Below, piece by piece: positions 27,771 to 36,602 of a stretch of DNA of 42,256 nt. Numbering within the stretch: the first letter of the stretch is position 1; each line of letters starts with the position of its first letter. The translations under genes and the position numbers were made by a program. The notes below the pieces were generated by a model, which saw only the letters and a program-made list of their open reading frames with translations, had not been told where the DNA came from and did no database searches. Source of the DNA: JAAYYM01 sp964483155 (GTDB taxonomy: Bacteria > Bacillota > Clostridia > Lachnospirales > Lachnospiraceae); contig CAZAAC010000022.1 of the NCBI GenBank assembly GCA_964483155.1, forward strand, positions 1 through 42,256, in the 5' to 3' direction.

Positions 27771-28421
27771 CTATATTTGGTTCTTTTTACAATCAAAATC
27801 TCTGTTTACACAATTTATATTGTTACAATCCGTGCATATATTTAGCTTTGCCAAGCCTCGTTCAGTTGACAGTTCAACTAACATTACAACGCTCTTGGAA
27901 GGCTGTAATGCATATGCATGATTAAATGTCACATTATTCTGACCTATATAGTCAAAAATCATTGGTATCATTTCTAAGGCATATTTTCCGCCTAAAAACT
28001 CATATTTTTGTACCCATAATCCAGTTTGTTCTTTGATGATATCCTCTATTTTTTCATAAATGATAAACATCAACTCATTTGAAAGACAATCAATCATATA
28101 TGCCTCTCGCAAATGCTCCTGATCTAGATATGCTGCTCGAAATATGTCAAGCACAGCGCCTAGCGTTACTATTATTACTGCAAAATCGCAACTCTGTCCA
28201 TCACGGCTTTTTACCATTTCATGATACAATGTTGATTCCTCATCAACTGTTTTGATATATATGTCTGGCACAAGAAGCGGCAAAAGCGTATTATAAATAG
28301 ACTCAATAAGAAATAAATCACTGTCTTCGAAATGATAACGCTTGATCAATTTCAAAAGGCTCTCTCTTGTCAGAAGAACTTCCTGTCTGATTTTCCCATC
28401 CTGATTTTCTGTATATTTCAT
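27771..28421 (-). CDS. Vitamin B12-dependent methionine synthase activation-domain-like protein
   Basis: 216-aa protein resembling the stand-alone MetH activation domain found in Clostridia; in MetH this domain binds S-adenosylmethionine during reductive reactivation of cobalamin. The diagnostic part is NVTFNHAYALQPSKSV (about 162-177), matching the conserved Tyr-Ala-x-x-Pro-x-x-Ser-Val element. A cysteine-rich tail CTDCNNINC...C (about 197-211) follows. It overlaps phoR by 4 bp (ATGA) and precedes cobO, which supports a B12 role. Catalytic details are inferred. Confidence 0.75.
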   Translation of the reverse strand: MKYTENQDGKIRQEVLLTRESLLKLIKRYHFEDSDLFLIESIYNTLLPLLVPDIYIKTVDEESTLYHEMVKSRDGQSCDFAVIIVTLGAVLDIFRAAYLDQEHLREAYMIDCLSNELMFIIYEKIEDIIKEQTGLWVQKYEFLGGKYALEMIPMIFDYIGQNNVTFNHAYALQPSKSVVMLVELSTERGLAKLNICTDCNNINCVNRDFDCKKNQI

Positions 28422-29821
28422 ACCACATTCTCATTCTGCATAGGAATTCTTATGGTAAAGGTACTCCCCCTCCCAAGCTCGCTCTCTAATTCCAGCGTCC
28501 CATTATGATAACTGACAATATGCTTCACAATTGATAATCCCAGACCTGTCCCACCTGATTTTTTACTTCGTCCTTTGTCTACACAATAAAAGCGTTCAAA
28601 TACACGCGCTTTATCTTCCTCTGAAATACCGATACCGTTATCTTTGACTGTTATGGTCATTTCACTGCTCTGCTTAATAATTGTCACCCAAACATCCCCA
28701 CCTGGACGATTATATTTTATTGCATTCATAATCAAATTTGATAGCAATTCTCGCAGTTGATCAACAGAATCCTGCATCACAATTGGTTGACAATCCTGGT
28801 GTAGCGTCACCTCATTATGTATCGCTATTGGCTGTAATGATTCCAGAACTTCTGCCAAAAGCGGTGCAATACGGACCTCAGAAATATCTACAGATAAATC
28901 TTTTGTTTCCAGTTTAGAAATCATCAGAATGTCATTGATTAAATTTGTCATATGATCTGTTTCTCTAATAATTCTCTGTATACAGTCTTTTTTTGTCTCC
29001 TCACTATTTGCAAGATTGTTCTGCAATAATTCCGTATATCCTTTAATTGAAGTAATCGGTGTCTTTAATTCATGCGAAGCATTTGAGAAAAATTCCTGTC
29101 GCACTTTTTTTTCAAAATCCAATCTATCCATATTTTCCTTAATTTCATTAATCAGTTGGTCTGTTGTAAAGGAAATAATGTTTAATTCTTCATATTGATA
29201 TGTCTTAAAATCAAATTCTGGTTCTTCACTTCGGATATGTACCATTTCCTCAGCAATTTCACCCAATGGTTTTGTGACTGTATAAGAGAATCTGCCTGCA
29301 ACCAACATCGCTGCTGCAAAAACAAAAATGATAGCAATCAAAAGTGGGGGGAGTAATATCTTTAAATAGTCCGTCAACCCCTGATATTCTATCGAAACAC
29401 GGACTATATATGCTCCATTTTGCGTTTGTTGTGCCACATAAAGCATTTTTTCGCTAAGCGTATCCGAATAGCGAGTTGCATATCCAAACCCACTTTTTAA
29501 TGCCTGCTGTATCTCATCTCTATCGCTGTGATTATCAAGCTTTTCTATGTCCGTAGCATCTGTGTCTGCCACAACGATTCCATCATTTTTTAAAATAGTA
29601 ATACGTAGATCACCTTTAAGTGCTTTTTGAATTTCTTTCACCTGCGAATTGATATCTTCATTGTAATCTAACGCATAATCAATACTGCCAATTACTTGAC
29701 GCATATTGACAATCGTATTATCAAGCAATCTGTTACCTGAAACTACATATGAAATCATTCCAAATACAACCAGTGCCAATGATAAAACAGCTATAAATCT
29801 CTGAACCATTGCTCTTTTCAC
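28418..29821 (-). CDS. phoR: PhoR-like sensor histidine kinase
   Basis: 467-aa membrane kinase paired with the regulator 13 bp upstream. TM1 is at about 9-29, followed by an extracytoplasmic sensor region (30-150, PAS/Cache-like) and TM2 at about 152-174. A HAMP-like linker leads to HisKA with H-box SHELKTPITSIKGYTELL and HATPase_c with NAIKYNRPGG, DNGIGI, FERFYCVDKGRS and GGTGLGLSIVKH. The gene starts at GTG 29821 after GGAGG. Its place after pstSCAB-phoU makes phosphate limitation the likely signal, relayed through Pst and PhoU. Confidence 0.9.
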   Translation of the reverse strand: MKRAMVQRFIAVLSLALVVFGMISYVVSGNRLLDNTIVNMRQVIGSIDYALDYNEDINSQVKEIQKALKGDLRITILKNDGIVVADTDATDIEKLDNHSDRDEIQQALKSGFGYATRYSDTLSEKMLYVAQQTQNGAYIVRVSIEYQGLTDYLKILLPPLLIAIIFVFAAAMLVAGRFSYTVTKPLGEIAEEMVHIRSEEPEFDFKTYQYEELNIISFTTDQLINEIKENMDRLDFEKKVRQEFFSNASHELKTPITSIKGYTELLQNNLANSEETKKDCIQRIIRETDHMTNLINDILMISKLETKDLSVDISEVRIAPLLAEVLESLQPIAIHNEVTLHQDCQPIVMQDSVDQLRELLSNLIMNAIKYNRPGGDVWVTIIKQSSEMTITVKDNGIGISEEDKARVFERFYCVDKGRSKKSGGTGLGLSIVKHIVSYHNGTLELESELGRGSTFTIRIPMQNENVV

Positions 29822-29834
29822 AATTGTTTCCTCC

Positions 29835-30518
29835 TCAATTCACAATAAGGCGATATCCGATGTTTCGCATAGTTTTTATGCTTTCCGATCCTTCCTCACC
29901 TAATTTCTTACGCAAAGTGGCAATATGAATGTCAACCGTGCGTGTCTCAATATCACAGTCATATCCCCATAGCTTATCTAATAACTCATCCCTGCTAACT
30001 ACACGCTGACAATTCTTGTATAAATACATTAGCAGTTCAAACTCTCGATAGGTCAGATCAATATTTTTTCCTTCTATTTTCACCTCGCGCGCGCCTGTGT
30101 TAATCTCAAACTCATTTACAAACAGTATCTGTGGATGCTCTTCTTGCTTTGACATTCTCCGAAGCAGAGAACGTATCCTGGCTGACAATTCCATGATTCC
30201 GAAAGGCTTTGTCATGTAGTCATCTGCTCCACAATCCAGACCCACCACTTTATCGTATTCAGTATCCTTTGCTGTTAAAATGAGCAATAGCATGTCCCTA
30301 ACCTTCGACATGCGTCGAATTCTCTTAATTGCTTCAAGTCCATTAATTCCTGGTAGCATTAAATCAAAGATTGCCAAATCTGGACTCTCTTTCTCTATCA
30401 CTTCCAAGGCTTCTTCGGCAGTCTCAAAAACTGTTACTACATATCCATTGCCTTCTAAAGCCATTTTTATCAAATTACGTATATTCTCATCATCTTCGAT
30501 TACAAATATTTCGGCCAT
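29835..30518 (-). CDS. PhoB/PhoP-like response regulator
   Basis: 227-aa OmpR-family regulator. The receiver domain has E8-D10 (IEDDE), phospho-acceptor D52 in AIFDLMLP, and K104 in YMTKPFG. A C-terminal winged helix (about 130-227) has TYREFELLMYLYKN, ELLDKLWGYD and RNIGYRL. ATG 30518 is chosen; the reading frame extends to a TTG at 30533, but GGGGAAAG lies between them as the ribosome site. Expected target: the PHO box upstream of pstS (35065-35092), giving positive feedback. Confidence 0.92.
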   Translation of the reverse strand: MAEIFVIEDDENIRNLIKMALEGNGYVVTVFETAEEALEVIEKESPDLAIFDLMLPGINGLEAIKRIRRMSKVRDMLLLILTAKDTEYDKVVGLDCGADDYMTKPFGIMELSARIRSLLRRMSKQEEHPQILFVNEFEINTGAREVKIEGKNIDLTYREFELLMYLYKNCQRVVSRDELLDKLWGYDCDIETRTVDIHIATLRKKLGEEGSESIKTMRNIGYRLIVN

Positions 30519-30566
30519 ACTGTCTTTCCCCAATCTATATGTTCTACAAATACTATACTTATCTTC

Positions 30567-31256
30567 TTACATTAGACGAACTGAATCAATTGCACCTGTT
30601 TCTCTAAATATTGCCCATTCACAAATATTTACTGCATGATCCCCAATTCTTTCAAGATATTTCGCAATCATAAGGACATCTACTAGGCAATCAGGATCTG
30701 CCTTATTTTCTTGTTTTTCTATGATTGTACATTCTTCACGTAACATTTTGACTACTTCATTCTTTACCTGATTAAACAAATCATCCACAATATCATCAAA
30801 TTGAATGATTTTCATTGCACTCTCTCTATCATTTTGGATAAAAGCGTCTACTGCATTATGCACCATATCCTTTGCCGCTTTAATCATATGAGGCATTGGT
30901 TTCGAAATATTATAAATATTAGTACCTTTATTACGGAGGGCCAGTTCAGCAATATCTGCTGCATGGTCACCGATACGTTCAATATCTGTTACTACTTTTA
31001 AAGTTGCCGATACTACTCGTAAATCTCTCGCTACGGGCTGTTGTCTTGTTATAAGCGACAAGCATTTAGCCTCAATTTCTTTCTCCATGTCATCTACTAC
31101 CCTGTCCCCATTCATAATGACAGTCATTAGCTCTTCATCTTCGAGCTCCAAGGCACTAAACACTAAATCAATCGTCTGCTCAATATATTGTCCCATCTCT
31201 GCAAGGTGGTTATGTAATAGTTCCAGCTCTAACTCATAATTCATTCTGGCAGTCAT
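30567..31256 (-). CDS. phoU: PhoU phosphate signalling protein
   Basis: 229-aa helical protein with two PhoU repeats. The metal-binding motif occurs twice as ERIGDHAADIAE (about 80) and ERIGDHAVNICE (about 205). In other bacteria PhoU links the Pst transporter to the PhoR kinase, keeping it off when phosphate is plentiful. ATG 31256 is chosen; AAAGGA is 8 bp upstream, whereas the ATG at 31265 touches it. It lies between pstB (95-bp gap) and phoB. Confidence 0.95.
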   Translation of the reverse strand: MTARMNYELELELLHNHLAEMGQYIEQTIDLVFSALELEDEELMTVIMNGDRVVDDMEKEIEAKCLSLITRQQPVARDLRVVSATLKVVTDIERIGDHAADIAELALRNKGTNIYNISKPMPHMIKAAKDMVHNAVDAFIQNDRESAMKIIQFDDIVDDLFNQVKNEVVKMLREECTIIEKQENKADPDCLVDVLMIAKYLERIGDHAVNICEWAIFRETGAIDSVRLM

Positions 31257-31351
31257 TGTATCCATCCTTTCTCATCATACCATAGTATAACTTTTTGTTT
31301 CCACAATTTTTATATCTTTTTTATGCATTTTTTTACTTTCTTCTACATGCA

Positions 31352-32110
31352 TTATCCAAAACGACCTGTAATATAGTCTTCTGTTCGCTTATCCTTTGGT
31401 CTTGTAAATATAATGTCAGTATCATCAAACTCAACCACTTCGCCCAGTAGAAAAAATGCTGTATAATCTGATACACGTGCGGCCTGCTGCATATTATGCG
31501 TTACAATGGCTAATGTATACTTGTTTTTTAATTCCTGCATCAAATCCTCTATCTTTAATGTGGAAATCGGATCAAGTGCCGAAGTAGGCTCATCCATCAA
31601 AAGCACCTCTGGCTTAACAGCCAGTGCCCTTGCAATACAAAGGCGTTGTTGCTGTCCTCCGGACAACCCCAGTGCCGATTTTTTCAATCTGTCTTTCACT
31701 TCGTCAAATATTGCTGCACCTTTTAAGCTTTCTTCTACAATCTCATCTAATTGTATTTTGCTTTTTATACCATGTATACGAGGTCCATATGCAATATTAT
31801 CATATATGCTCATTGGAAACGGATTCGGTTGTTGAAATACCATGCCTATTTTCTTACGAAGAAGCGTCGTATCGACTTTGGAATCATATACATTTTCACC
31901 ATCCAATGCAACTAATCCCTCTATTCGCACGTCATCTATAAGATCGTTCATACGATTTAATGTTTTCAAAAATGTCGATTTTCCACACCCGCTTGGTCCT
32001 ACAAATGCTGTAATCTTATTTGGCCTGATATTCATGGTAACATCTTTTAAGGCATGGTTCGTTCCATAATATAAATTTAAGTTTTTTATGCATATTTTAT
32101 TTTCTTGCAT
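31352..32110 (-). CDS. pstB: Phosphate ABC transporter ATPase
   Basis: 252-aa ATPase that powers the PstCA phosphate channel. Walker A GPSGCGKST is at 38-46. The Q-loop (QQPNPFPMS), the signature LSGGQQQR, Walker B VLLMDEPTSALDP and the H-loop VTHNMQQAARVSD are all present. ATG 32110 gives the standard family length and has AAGGAT 7 bp upstream; longer in-frame starts would overlap pstA and lack such a site. Confidence 0.97.
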   Translation of the reverse strand: MQENKICIKNLNLYYGTNHALKDVTMNIRPNKITAFVGPSGCGKSTFLKTLNRMNDLIDDVRIEGLVALDGENVYDSKVDTTLLRKKIGMVFQQPNPFPMSIYDNIAYGPRIHGIKSKIQLDEIVEESLKGAAIFDEVKDRLKKSALGLSGGQQQRLCIARALAVKPEVLLMDEPTSALDPISTLKIEDLMQELKNKYTLAIVTHNMQQAARVSDYTAFFLLGEVVEFDDTDIIFTRPKDKRTEDYITGRFG

Positions 32111-32130
32111 TTTTTCATCCTTCTTCATGA

Positions 32131-33009
32131 TTATTTTCTCACATTTAGCCGCCATACAAGGAACTTTGTCAGAAAATTGATTATCAATACTATCACTAAT
32201 AACACAAGTGCTATTCCAAATGCTTCATCATACTGTGCCTTAGACATACATAGGTATAACTGGATTGTAAGGGTTCCACCCGGCTGCATAATCTTCTCTA
32301 AAAATGCTTTTCCAGTCTGTGGCAATAAATACCCACTTCCTGACGTAAATAGTAATGCTGCCGATTCTCCGACAATTCTACCGATGGATAAAATAATTCC
32401 TGTCAGTATTCCTGGCATGGCAGAAGGCAACATAATCGTTCGAATCATATACCACTTTGTTGCGCCAATACCTAGTGCGCCACTCCTGTATGAATCTGGT
32501 ACAGTCTTAAGTGCCTCCTGTGTATTTCGAGTAATCAATGGCAGCACCATAAGTGTCAATGTCAATGCACCTGTTAGTATTGAATATCCAAACTTCAGTG
32601 CTGTGCCTAAAAAAATCATACCAAATAACCCGAAAATAATAGAGGGTATTCCTGCAAGTGTTTCTGTCGTAAATTCTATTAAATTAACCATTCTGCCTGG
32701 TCTTGCATATTCATTCAAGTATATTGCAGCGCCAACACCGATGGGGGTTGCAATCAGCAATGTCAGAATGATCATATAAAGGGTGTTTAAAATATTGCCT
32801 GCAATACCGAATGTTCCTTTTATTGTGCTCGGAACTGTAGTCAAGAATGCCTTGTTAATTACACCGCTGCCTCTATAAAATACATACCCGACAATCCCCA
32901 CCAAAAGCATAATTGCTATTGCTGCACTGGTATTGATGAGAATTTGCAGTACCATATCACTTGGCCTGGCTTTTTTTCTTTTTACAATAATGCTTTGTCT
33001 CTCATTCAT
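32131..33009 (-). CDS. pstA: Phosphate ABC transporter permease
   Basis: 292-aa inner-membrane permease with six hydrophobic segments and the cytosolic coupling-loop motif SYRSGALGIGATKWYMIRTIMLPSAMPGI (about 170-200), typical of PstA. It forms the channel with PstC. ATG 33009 follows GAGG; a GTG at 33021 in frame lacks a ribosome site. Gaps are 27 bp to pstC and 20 bp to pstB. Confidence 0.95.
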   Translation of the reverse strand: MNERQSIIVKRKKARPSDMVLQILINTSAAIAIMLLVGIVGYVFYRGSGVINKAFLTTVPSTIKGTFGIAGNILNTLYMIILTLLIATPIGVGAAIYLNEYARPGRMVNLIEFTTETLAGIPSIIFGLFGMIFLGTALKFGYSILTGALTLTLMVLPLITRNTQEALKTVPDSYRSGALGIGATKWYMIRTIMLPSAMPGILTGIILSIGRIVGESAALLFTSGSGYLLPQTGKAFLEKIMQPGGTLTIQLYLCMSKAQYDEAFGIALVLLVIVLIINFLTKFLVWRLNVRK

Positions 33010-33036
33010 GTTTTTCCTCACTATATAATTGGCGCT

Positions 33037-33972
33037 TTAATTGTTCTTCTGATTGTCATGCTTTAACATTTTAGTCAGTGTCACATTTATTAACATGATA
33101 AATACAAACAATACAAGGCCAATGGTAAATAAAACTTCTCTATGCATATCTGTAGCATATCCCATCTCGCTTACAATTGCAGTTGTTAAAAATCGAACGG
33201 AATTAAATGGTAATGGTATATTAACTGAGTTTCCAGACACTAAACTAATCGCCATAGCCTCTCCGATTGCACGACCGACGCCGAGAACAATCGCTGTAAT
33301 AATACCAGATTTAGCTGCAGGAAGAATCACTTTAAATATTGTCTGCATCTTAGATGCGCCTACTGCAAGAGATGCGCTTTTCAAATGCTCAGGCACCGCT
33401 CTGATAGCCGATTCGCTTACATTGATGACTGTTGGTAATATCATAATAGCCAATACCAATACTGCTGAAATTAGATTTGCTCCTCCTGTAAACTGATGTG
33501 TTTTTGAATTTGCAAAAATACTACACTCTGCCTTATACATAAGTGGATTTAAAATTAAAATCCCCAGCAAACCATAGATTACAGATGGAATGCCCGCAAG
33601 TAATTCCACTGCTGGTTTAACAATTGCAGCAAGCTGTTTCGGTGCCGTTTCTGCAAGAAAAATTGCTGTAAATACACCTATTGGAACACCTATTAAAATT
33701 GCCAGGCCTGTTCCTACTATAGAAGTTAATATAACATAAAGGATGCCATAGGCGGGGGTAGCTGCTGCCGGTTTCCATATTTCACCGAATAAAATCTCTG
33801 CGATTCCTATTTTAAATAATGCAGGTGTCCCGCTAATTATCATATATGCTGAAATCGAGATAACTGCAAATACTGCGGCGAAAGCGCACGCCATAAATAC
33901 AGCCTGCGCTACGGTTTCAATCACCGTCTTATTTTTATATGAACTGATAATGGACATTTTCTTTTGTTGCAT
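33037..33972 (-). CDS. pstC: Phosphate ABC transporter permease
   Basis: 311-aa permease partner of PstA with six membrane segments. It has the PstC-type EILFGEIWKPAAATPAYGIL loop and the coupling motif HLKSASLAVGASKMQTIFKVILPAAKSGI. The ATG follows AAGGAGT. It lies 37 bp downstream of pstS in the same operon. Confidence 0.95.
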   Translation of the reverse strand: MQQKKMSIISSYKNKTVIETVAQAVFMACAFAAVFAVISISAYMIISGTPALFKIGIAEILFGEIWKPAAATPAYGILYVILTSIVGTGLAILIGVPIGVFTAIFLAETAPKQLAAIVKPAVELLAGIPSVIYGLLGILILNPLMYKAECSIFANSKTHQFTGGANLISAVLVLAIMILPTVINVSESAIRAVPEHLKSASLAVGASKMQTIFKVILPAAKSGIITAIVLGVGRAIGEAMAISLVSGNSVNIPLPFNSVRFLTTAIVSEMGYATDMHREVLFTIGLVLFVFIMLINVTLTKMLKHDNQKNN

Positions 33973-34009
33973 TTCGTATACTCCTTAAGTTCACCGTTCT
34001 GCTGAAAGC

Positions 34010-34951
34010 TTAGTCAACCGTGATTAATCCTACTGATTCAATCATTGCTTTGCCTTCGTCTGATTTGAGATATGCGAATAGTGCCTTTACTGCTTCGCTT
34101 TGCTCTTCAATCTCGCCTTTTGTAGCCATAACAAATGGTCTGCTTAAGATATAAGTTCCCGCTTTGATATTCTCTGCTGTTGCACTTACATCTTCAAGTG
34201 ATACTGCGATAACTGTATCGTCAATTACATCAAGTGAAACATATCCGATTGCTCCTGGTGTAGATGCTACCTTAGCCATTACAGCACCTGTACTGTCAAG
34301 TTCATTTGCATAAGTACAAATATCTTCAATCTCTAGTAACTCTTCAAAAGCGCCTCTTGTACCTGAGCCTGATTCTCTACCGATAACAACTATAGGTGCG
34401 TCCTCACCTTCAAGTTCACTCCAGTTTGTTACTTTACCTGTATAAATATCGATTAGATTACTTTTTGTAAGATTTGCTACTGTGTTTGCAGGATCTACTA
34501 CAACTGCAATTCCATCAATTGCTACAATATTTTCTACAGCACCTGCTTCTTTTTCTGTATCCTTTAATGCTCTTGATGAGTTTCCGATGTCTGCTGAACC
34601 TGCGAGTAATGCTTCAATTCCTGCGCTAGAGCCTACAAATTCTGCTGATACTGTTACGCCTGGATTTGCCTGCATAAAAACTTCTGCAAGTGCATTAGAA
34701 AATTTCTCCATGGAAGTTGAGCCTGCTAATGTAATACTTCCTGACAAGTCTGAAACCTCTTCTGCTACTGGTGCTACTTCTTCTGCTGGTGCCGCTTCCT
34801 CTACTGCTTCTTCTACTGGTGCTGCTTCTTCTGTCACTACTTCTTCTGCTGGTGCTGCTTCTTCTGCTTTACTCCCACATCCTGTTATCATACCTACCAT
34901 CAGCATTACTGCTACTGTAAGTGTTACTATTTTTTTTGCCTTGTTCTTCAT
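34010..34951 (-). CDS. pstS: Phosphate-binding lipoprotein
   Basis: 313-aa extracytoplasmic phosphate receptor of the Pst transporter. Signal peptide with lipobox MITG-C (C25). An acidic Glu/Ala/Pro repeat (about 28-66) acts as a tether. The PstS domain starts at SGSITLAGSTSMEKF and has the phosphate-contact elements AGSTS, SSR and GRESGSGTRGAFEEL. The ATG follows GAGGAG. It is first of the pst-pho run and directly behind the PHO box. Confidence 0.96.
   Translation of the reverse strand: MKNKAKKIVTLTVAVMLMVGMITGCGSKAEEAAPAEEVVTEEAAPVEEAVEEAAPAEEVAPVAEEVSDLSGSITLAGSTSMEKFSNALAEVFMQANPGVTVSAEFVGSSAGIEALLAGSADIGNSSRALKDTEKEAGAVENIVAIDGIAVVVDPANTVANLTKSNLIDIYTGKVTNWSELEGEDAPIVVIGRESGSGTRGAFEELLEIEDICTYANELDSTGAVMAKVASTPGAIGYVSLDVIDDTVIAVSLEDVSATAENIKAGTYILSRPFVMATKGEIEEQSEAVKALFAYLKSDEGKAMIESVGLITVD
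34760..34864. repeat. Low-complexity Glu-Ala-Pro repeat within pstS
   Basis: Tandem imperfect copies of a motif coding EEAAPAEEV (plus strand: TTCTTCTGCTGGTGC units). It is in frame and encodes the linker between the lipid anchor and the binding domain. Copy number may vary between strains by slippage. Confidence 0.8.
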
Positions 34952-35064
34952 TTTTTCATTCTCCTCGTTTTCTTCCGGCTAATGATATAAATATGCCGTT
35001 TTATTTTTTTATTTGTTTACCAGCAAAGAATAACATTACCTGATTTTCGAATACACCACATCCA

Positions 35065-35092
35065 TGTATCGCTTTTGTAAAATGTATGTAAA
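35065..35092 (-). promoter_or_regulatory. PHO box upstream of pstS
   Basis: On the minus strand three hexamers repeat with an 11-bp period: TTTACA (35087-35092), TTTACA (35076-35081) and GATACA (35065-35070), each separated by 5 bp. This matches the TT(A/T)ACA-N5 direct repeats bound by PhoP in Firmicutes. It is about 115 bp upstream of the pstS start and ~200 bp from the next upstream gene. A matching -10 could not be fixed with confidence. Confidence 0.75.
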
Positions 35093-35110
35093 GCTTCAAA
35101 AACATTAAAA

Positions 35111-35141
35111 AGACCATGATTTTCTTAAAAAATCATGGTCT
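35111..35141 (-). terminator. Terminator after the acyltransferase gene
   Basis: Perfect 13-bp stem (35111-35123 with 35129-35141) around a 5-base loop, followed by TTTTT on the minus strand. It separates the acyltransferase transcript from the pst promoter region and may work in both directions. Confidence 0.87.
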
Positions 35142-35189
35142 GGAAAAAAGTCTTTTGATGAAAACATCTTCAAAAAATGTGGATTTAGA

Positions 35190-36497
35190 TTAAATAATAT
35201 CTTTCTGTTCTGTATTTGCTAAATCATAAAGTTCTTCTGTTGCTAATGCCATCTTTGTCACTGAAAATTCATCACCCAATGGATAAATATAGTAGGTATC
35301 GGATAAGGTATTTAAATCAACACAGTCCCCAAATTTATTCAAATAATTATATTCAATATGACAAGAATACAAAGCTTTGGCACTCCATTTTTCTTCATAA
35401 TTTTGATCGAGATATCGACCGGTAAGTGTAAAGCCACTTATATCATGTGTCAATTCTCCCTCACCCATTCCTATATATCCTTTTGCATTCGGAAGTGATT
35501 TGACATTCACTTTCCCCTTATAATAATAAGATCCATTTTCTACTTCCCTTCGCACTTGCATACGCTCCCAGTCATACCAATCGGGGATATGTGCAAATTC
35601 TGTCGGTGGGTTTTGCTTTCCTTTTTCTTTCTGCTTATCGCCCTCATTGTTTTTAATCCCCCAGGTCACTGCCTTTAGTTCGCCAAACTCCGTCATCTTC
35701 CACTCTTTTTTGCAATGATTACACCACAAGCGTATACCCCCAGACATCATTCTATATTCTGTCAGGCAGTGTGGACACTGATAAAGAACTTTATGTAAAC
35801 CTTTTGCTCTTTGCCTGTTTTTTACCTTAATACTGTTTTCTCTCTGCCATGCAAAATCATCATATTGAAATACTTTATCAATTCTATCATTGATTTCGCT
35901 TACTGATAGAGCCTTCAATTCTTGGACTGTAATCAGCTTTTGAACTGTCGCCTTTATATTTTTTACCTTCCTATCTTTGGTGTTCCAAAATGGTGCAGTA
36001 ATATGGTCTCCATGAATAATTAACGTCACAACGGGAACATTTAGAAATTTCGCCAACTTCCCAATCGATTTGGGTAATACTGCTGCCGTTCCACAAAGAG
36101 AATATCTTGCTTCTGGATAAAGAACTGCAATATCACCATTTTTAATAACCTGTCGCAACTGTTTAACGAGAACAATGTCATTTGTAAATTTTCTTTTACA
36201 AATACATCCTACTTTCCTAAGTAACCATTCCCTTTTAATAAACCCATCTATTGCAACAACATAATTAGCTCTGTTAGGAAATATAACAGTTGTAGCTACT
36301 TTAAAATCCAAAAAAGAGTTGTGATTACATAGGAGAAGATACGGGGGTTTCAATTCATCCATATCAATTCTTTCCACCTGTACCTTGTGCTTCCAGACAG
36401 AGGGGAAACTTAATAACCAAATGAGCGGTCTAAGTACTGCGCTTTGGCGATATGGCTTCCTGACCATATCAAATCTTTCAAAATCAGCCTGTGTCAT
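35190..36497 (-). CDS. PlsC-like acyltransferase with zinc ribbon and C-terminal extension
   Basis: 435-aa protein. The first half is an LPLAT/PlsC-type acyltransferase with the catalytic H59-x4-D64 (NHNSFLD) and the substrate motif YPEARYS near 127-133. These enzymes acylate lysophosphatidic acid or similar lipids at the membrane. A four-cysteine zinc ribbon follows (C241, C244, C259, C262), then an uncharacterised C-terminal domain (about 300-435) rich in aromatic residues. The family normally ends near 250 aa, so this is an extended form. It has its own promoter; GAGG precedes the ATG. Confidence 0.85.
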   Translation of the reverse strand: MTQADFERFDMVRKPYRQSAVLRPLIWLLSFPSVWKHKVQVERIDMDELKPPYLLLCNHNSFLDFKVATTVIFPNRANYVVAIDGFIKREWLLRKVGCICKRKFTNDIVLVKQLRQVIKNGDIAVLYPEARYSLCGTAAVLPKSIGKLAKFLNVPVVTLIIHGDHITAPFWNTKDRKVKNIKATVQKLITVQELKALSVSEINDRIDKVFQYDDFAWQRENSIKVKNRQRAKGLHKVLYQCPHCLTEYRMMSGGIRLWCNHCKKEWKMTEFGELKAVTWGIKNNEGDKQKEKGKQNPPTEFAHIPDWYDWERMQVRREVENGSYYYKGKVNVKSLPNAKGYIGMGEGELTHDISGFTLTGRYLDQNYEEKWSAKALYSCHIEYNYLNKFGDCVDLNTLSDTYYIYPLGDEFSVTKMALATEELYDLANTEQKDII

Positions 36498-36520
36498 TTA
36501 AGAAAACCTCGTTTATTTTT

Positions 36521-36549
36521 ATCATACAATTTTATTCAGTACTCGTCAA
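36521..36549 (-). promoter_or_regulatory. Promoter of the acyltransferase gene
   Basis: On the minus strand TTGACG (36544-36549), 17-bp spacer, TATGAT (36521-36526), about 25 bp upstream of the start codon. The leader would be very short. Confidence 0.68.
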
Positions 36550-36573
36550 ACAATTGTTCTGTTTAAACTGCAT

Positions 36574-36591
36574 GATCCGATAAAAAATGGT
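36574..36591 (-). terminator. Weak hairpin after the ABC-F gene
   Basis: Short inverted repeat CGATA/TATCG around an AT-rich loop, just after the ABC-F stop. Stem is short and the T-run lies in the loop, so it is only a weak terminator candidate. Confidence 0.3.
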
Positions 36592-36602
36592 ATCGTATAA
36601 TA

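Noticed and set aside
32105..32779. Plus-strand 224-codon frame
   Set aside because: Antisense to pstA and the start of pstB, which are unmistakable; no ribosome site.
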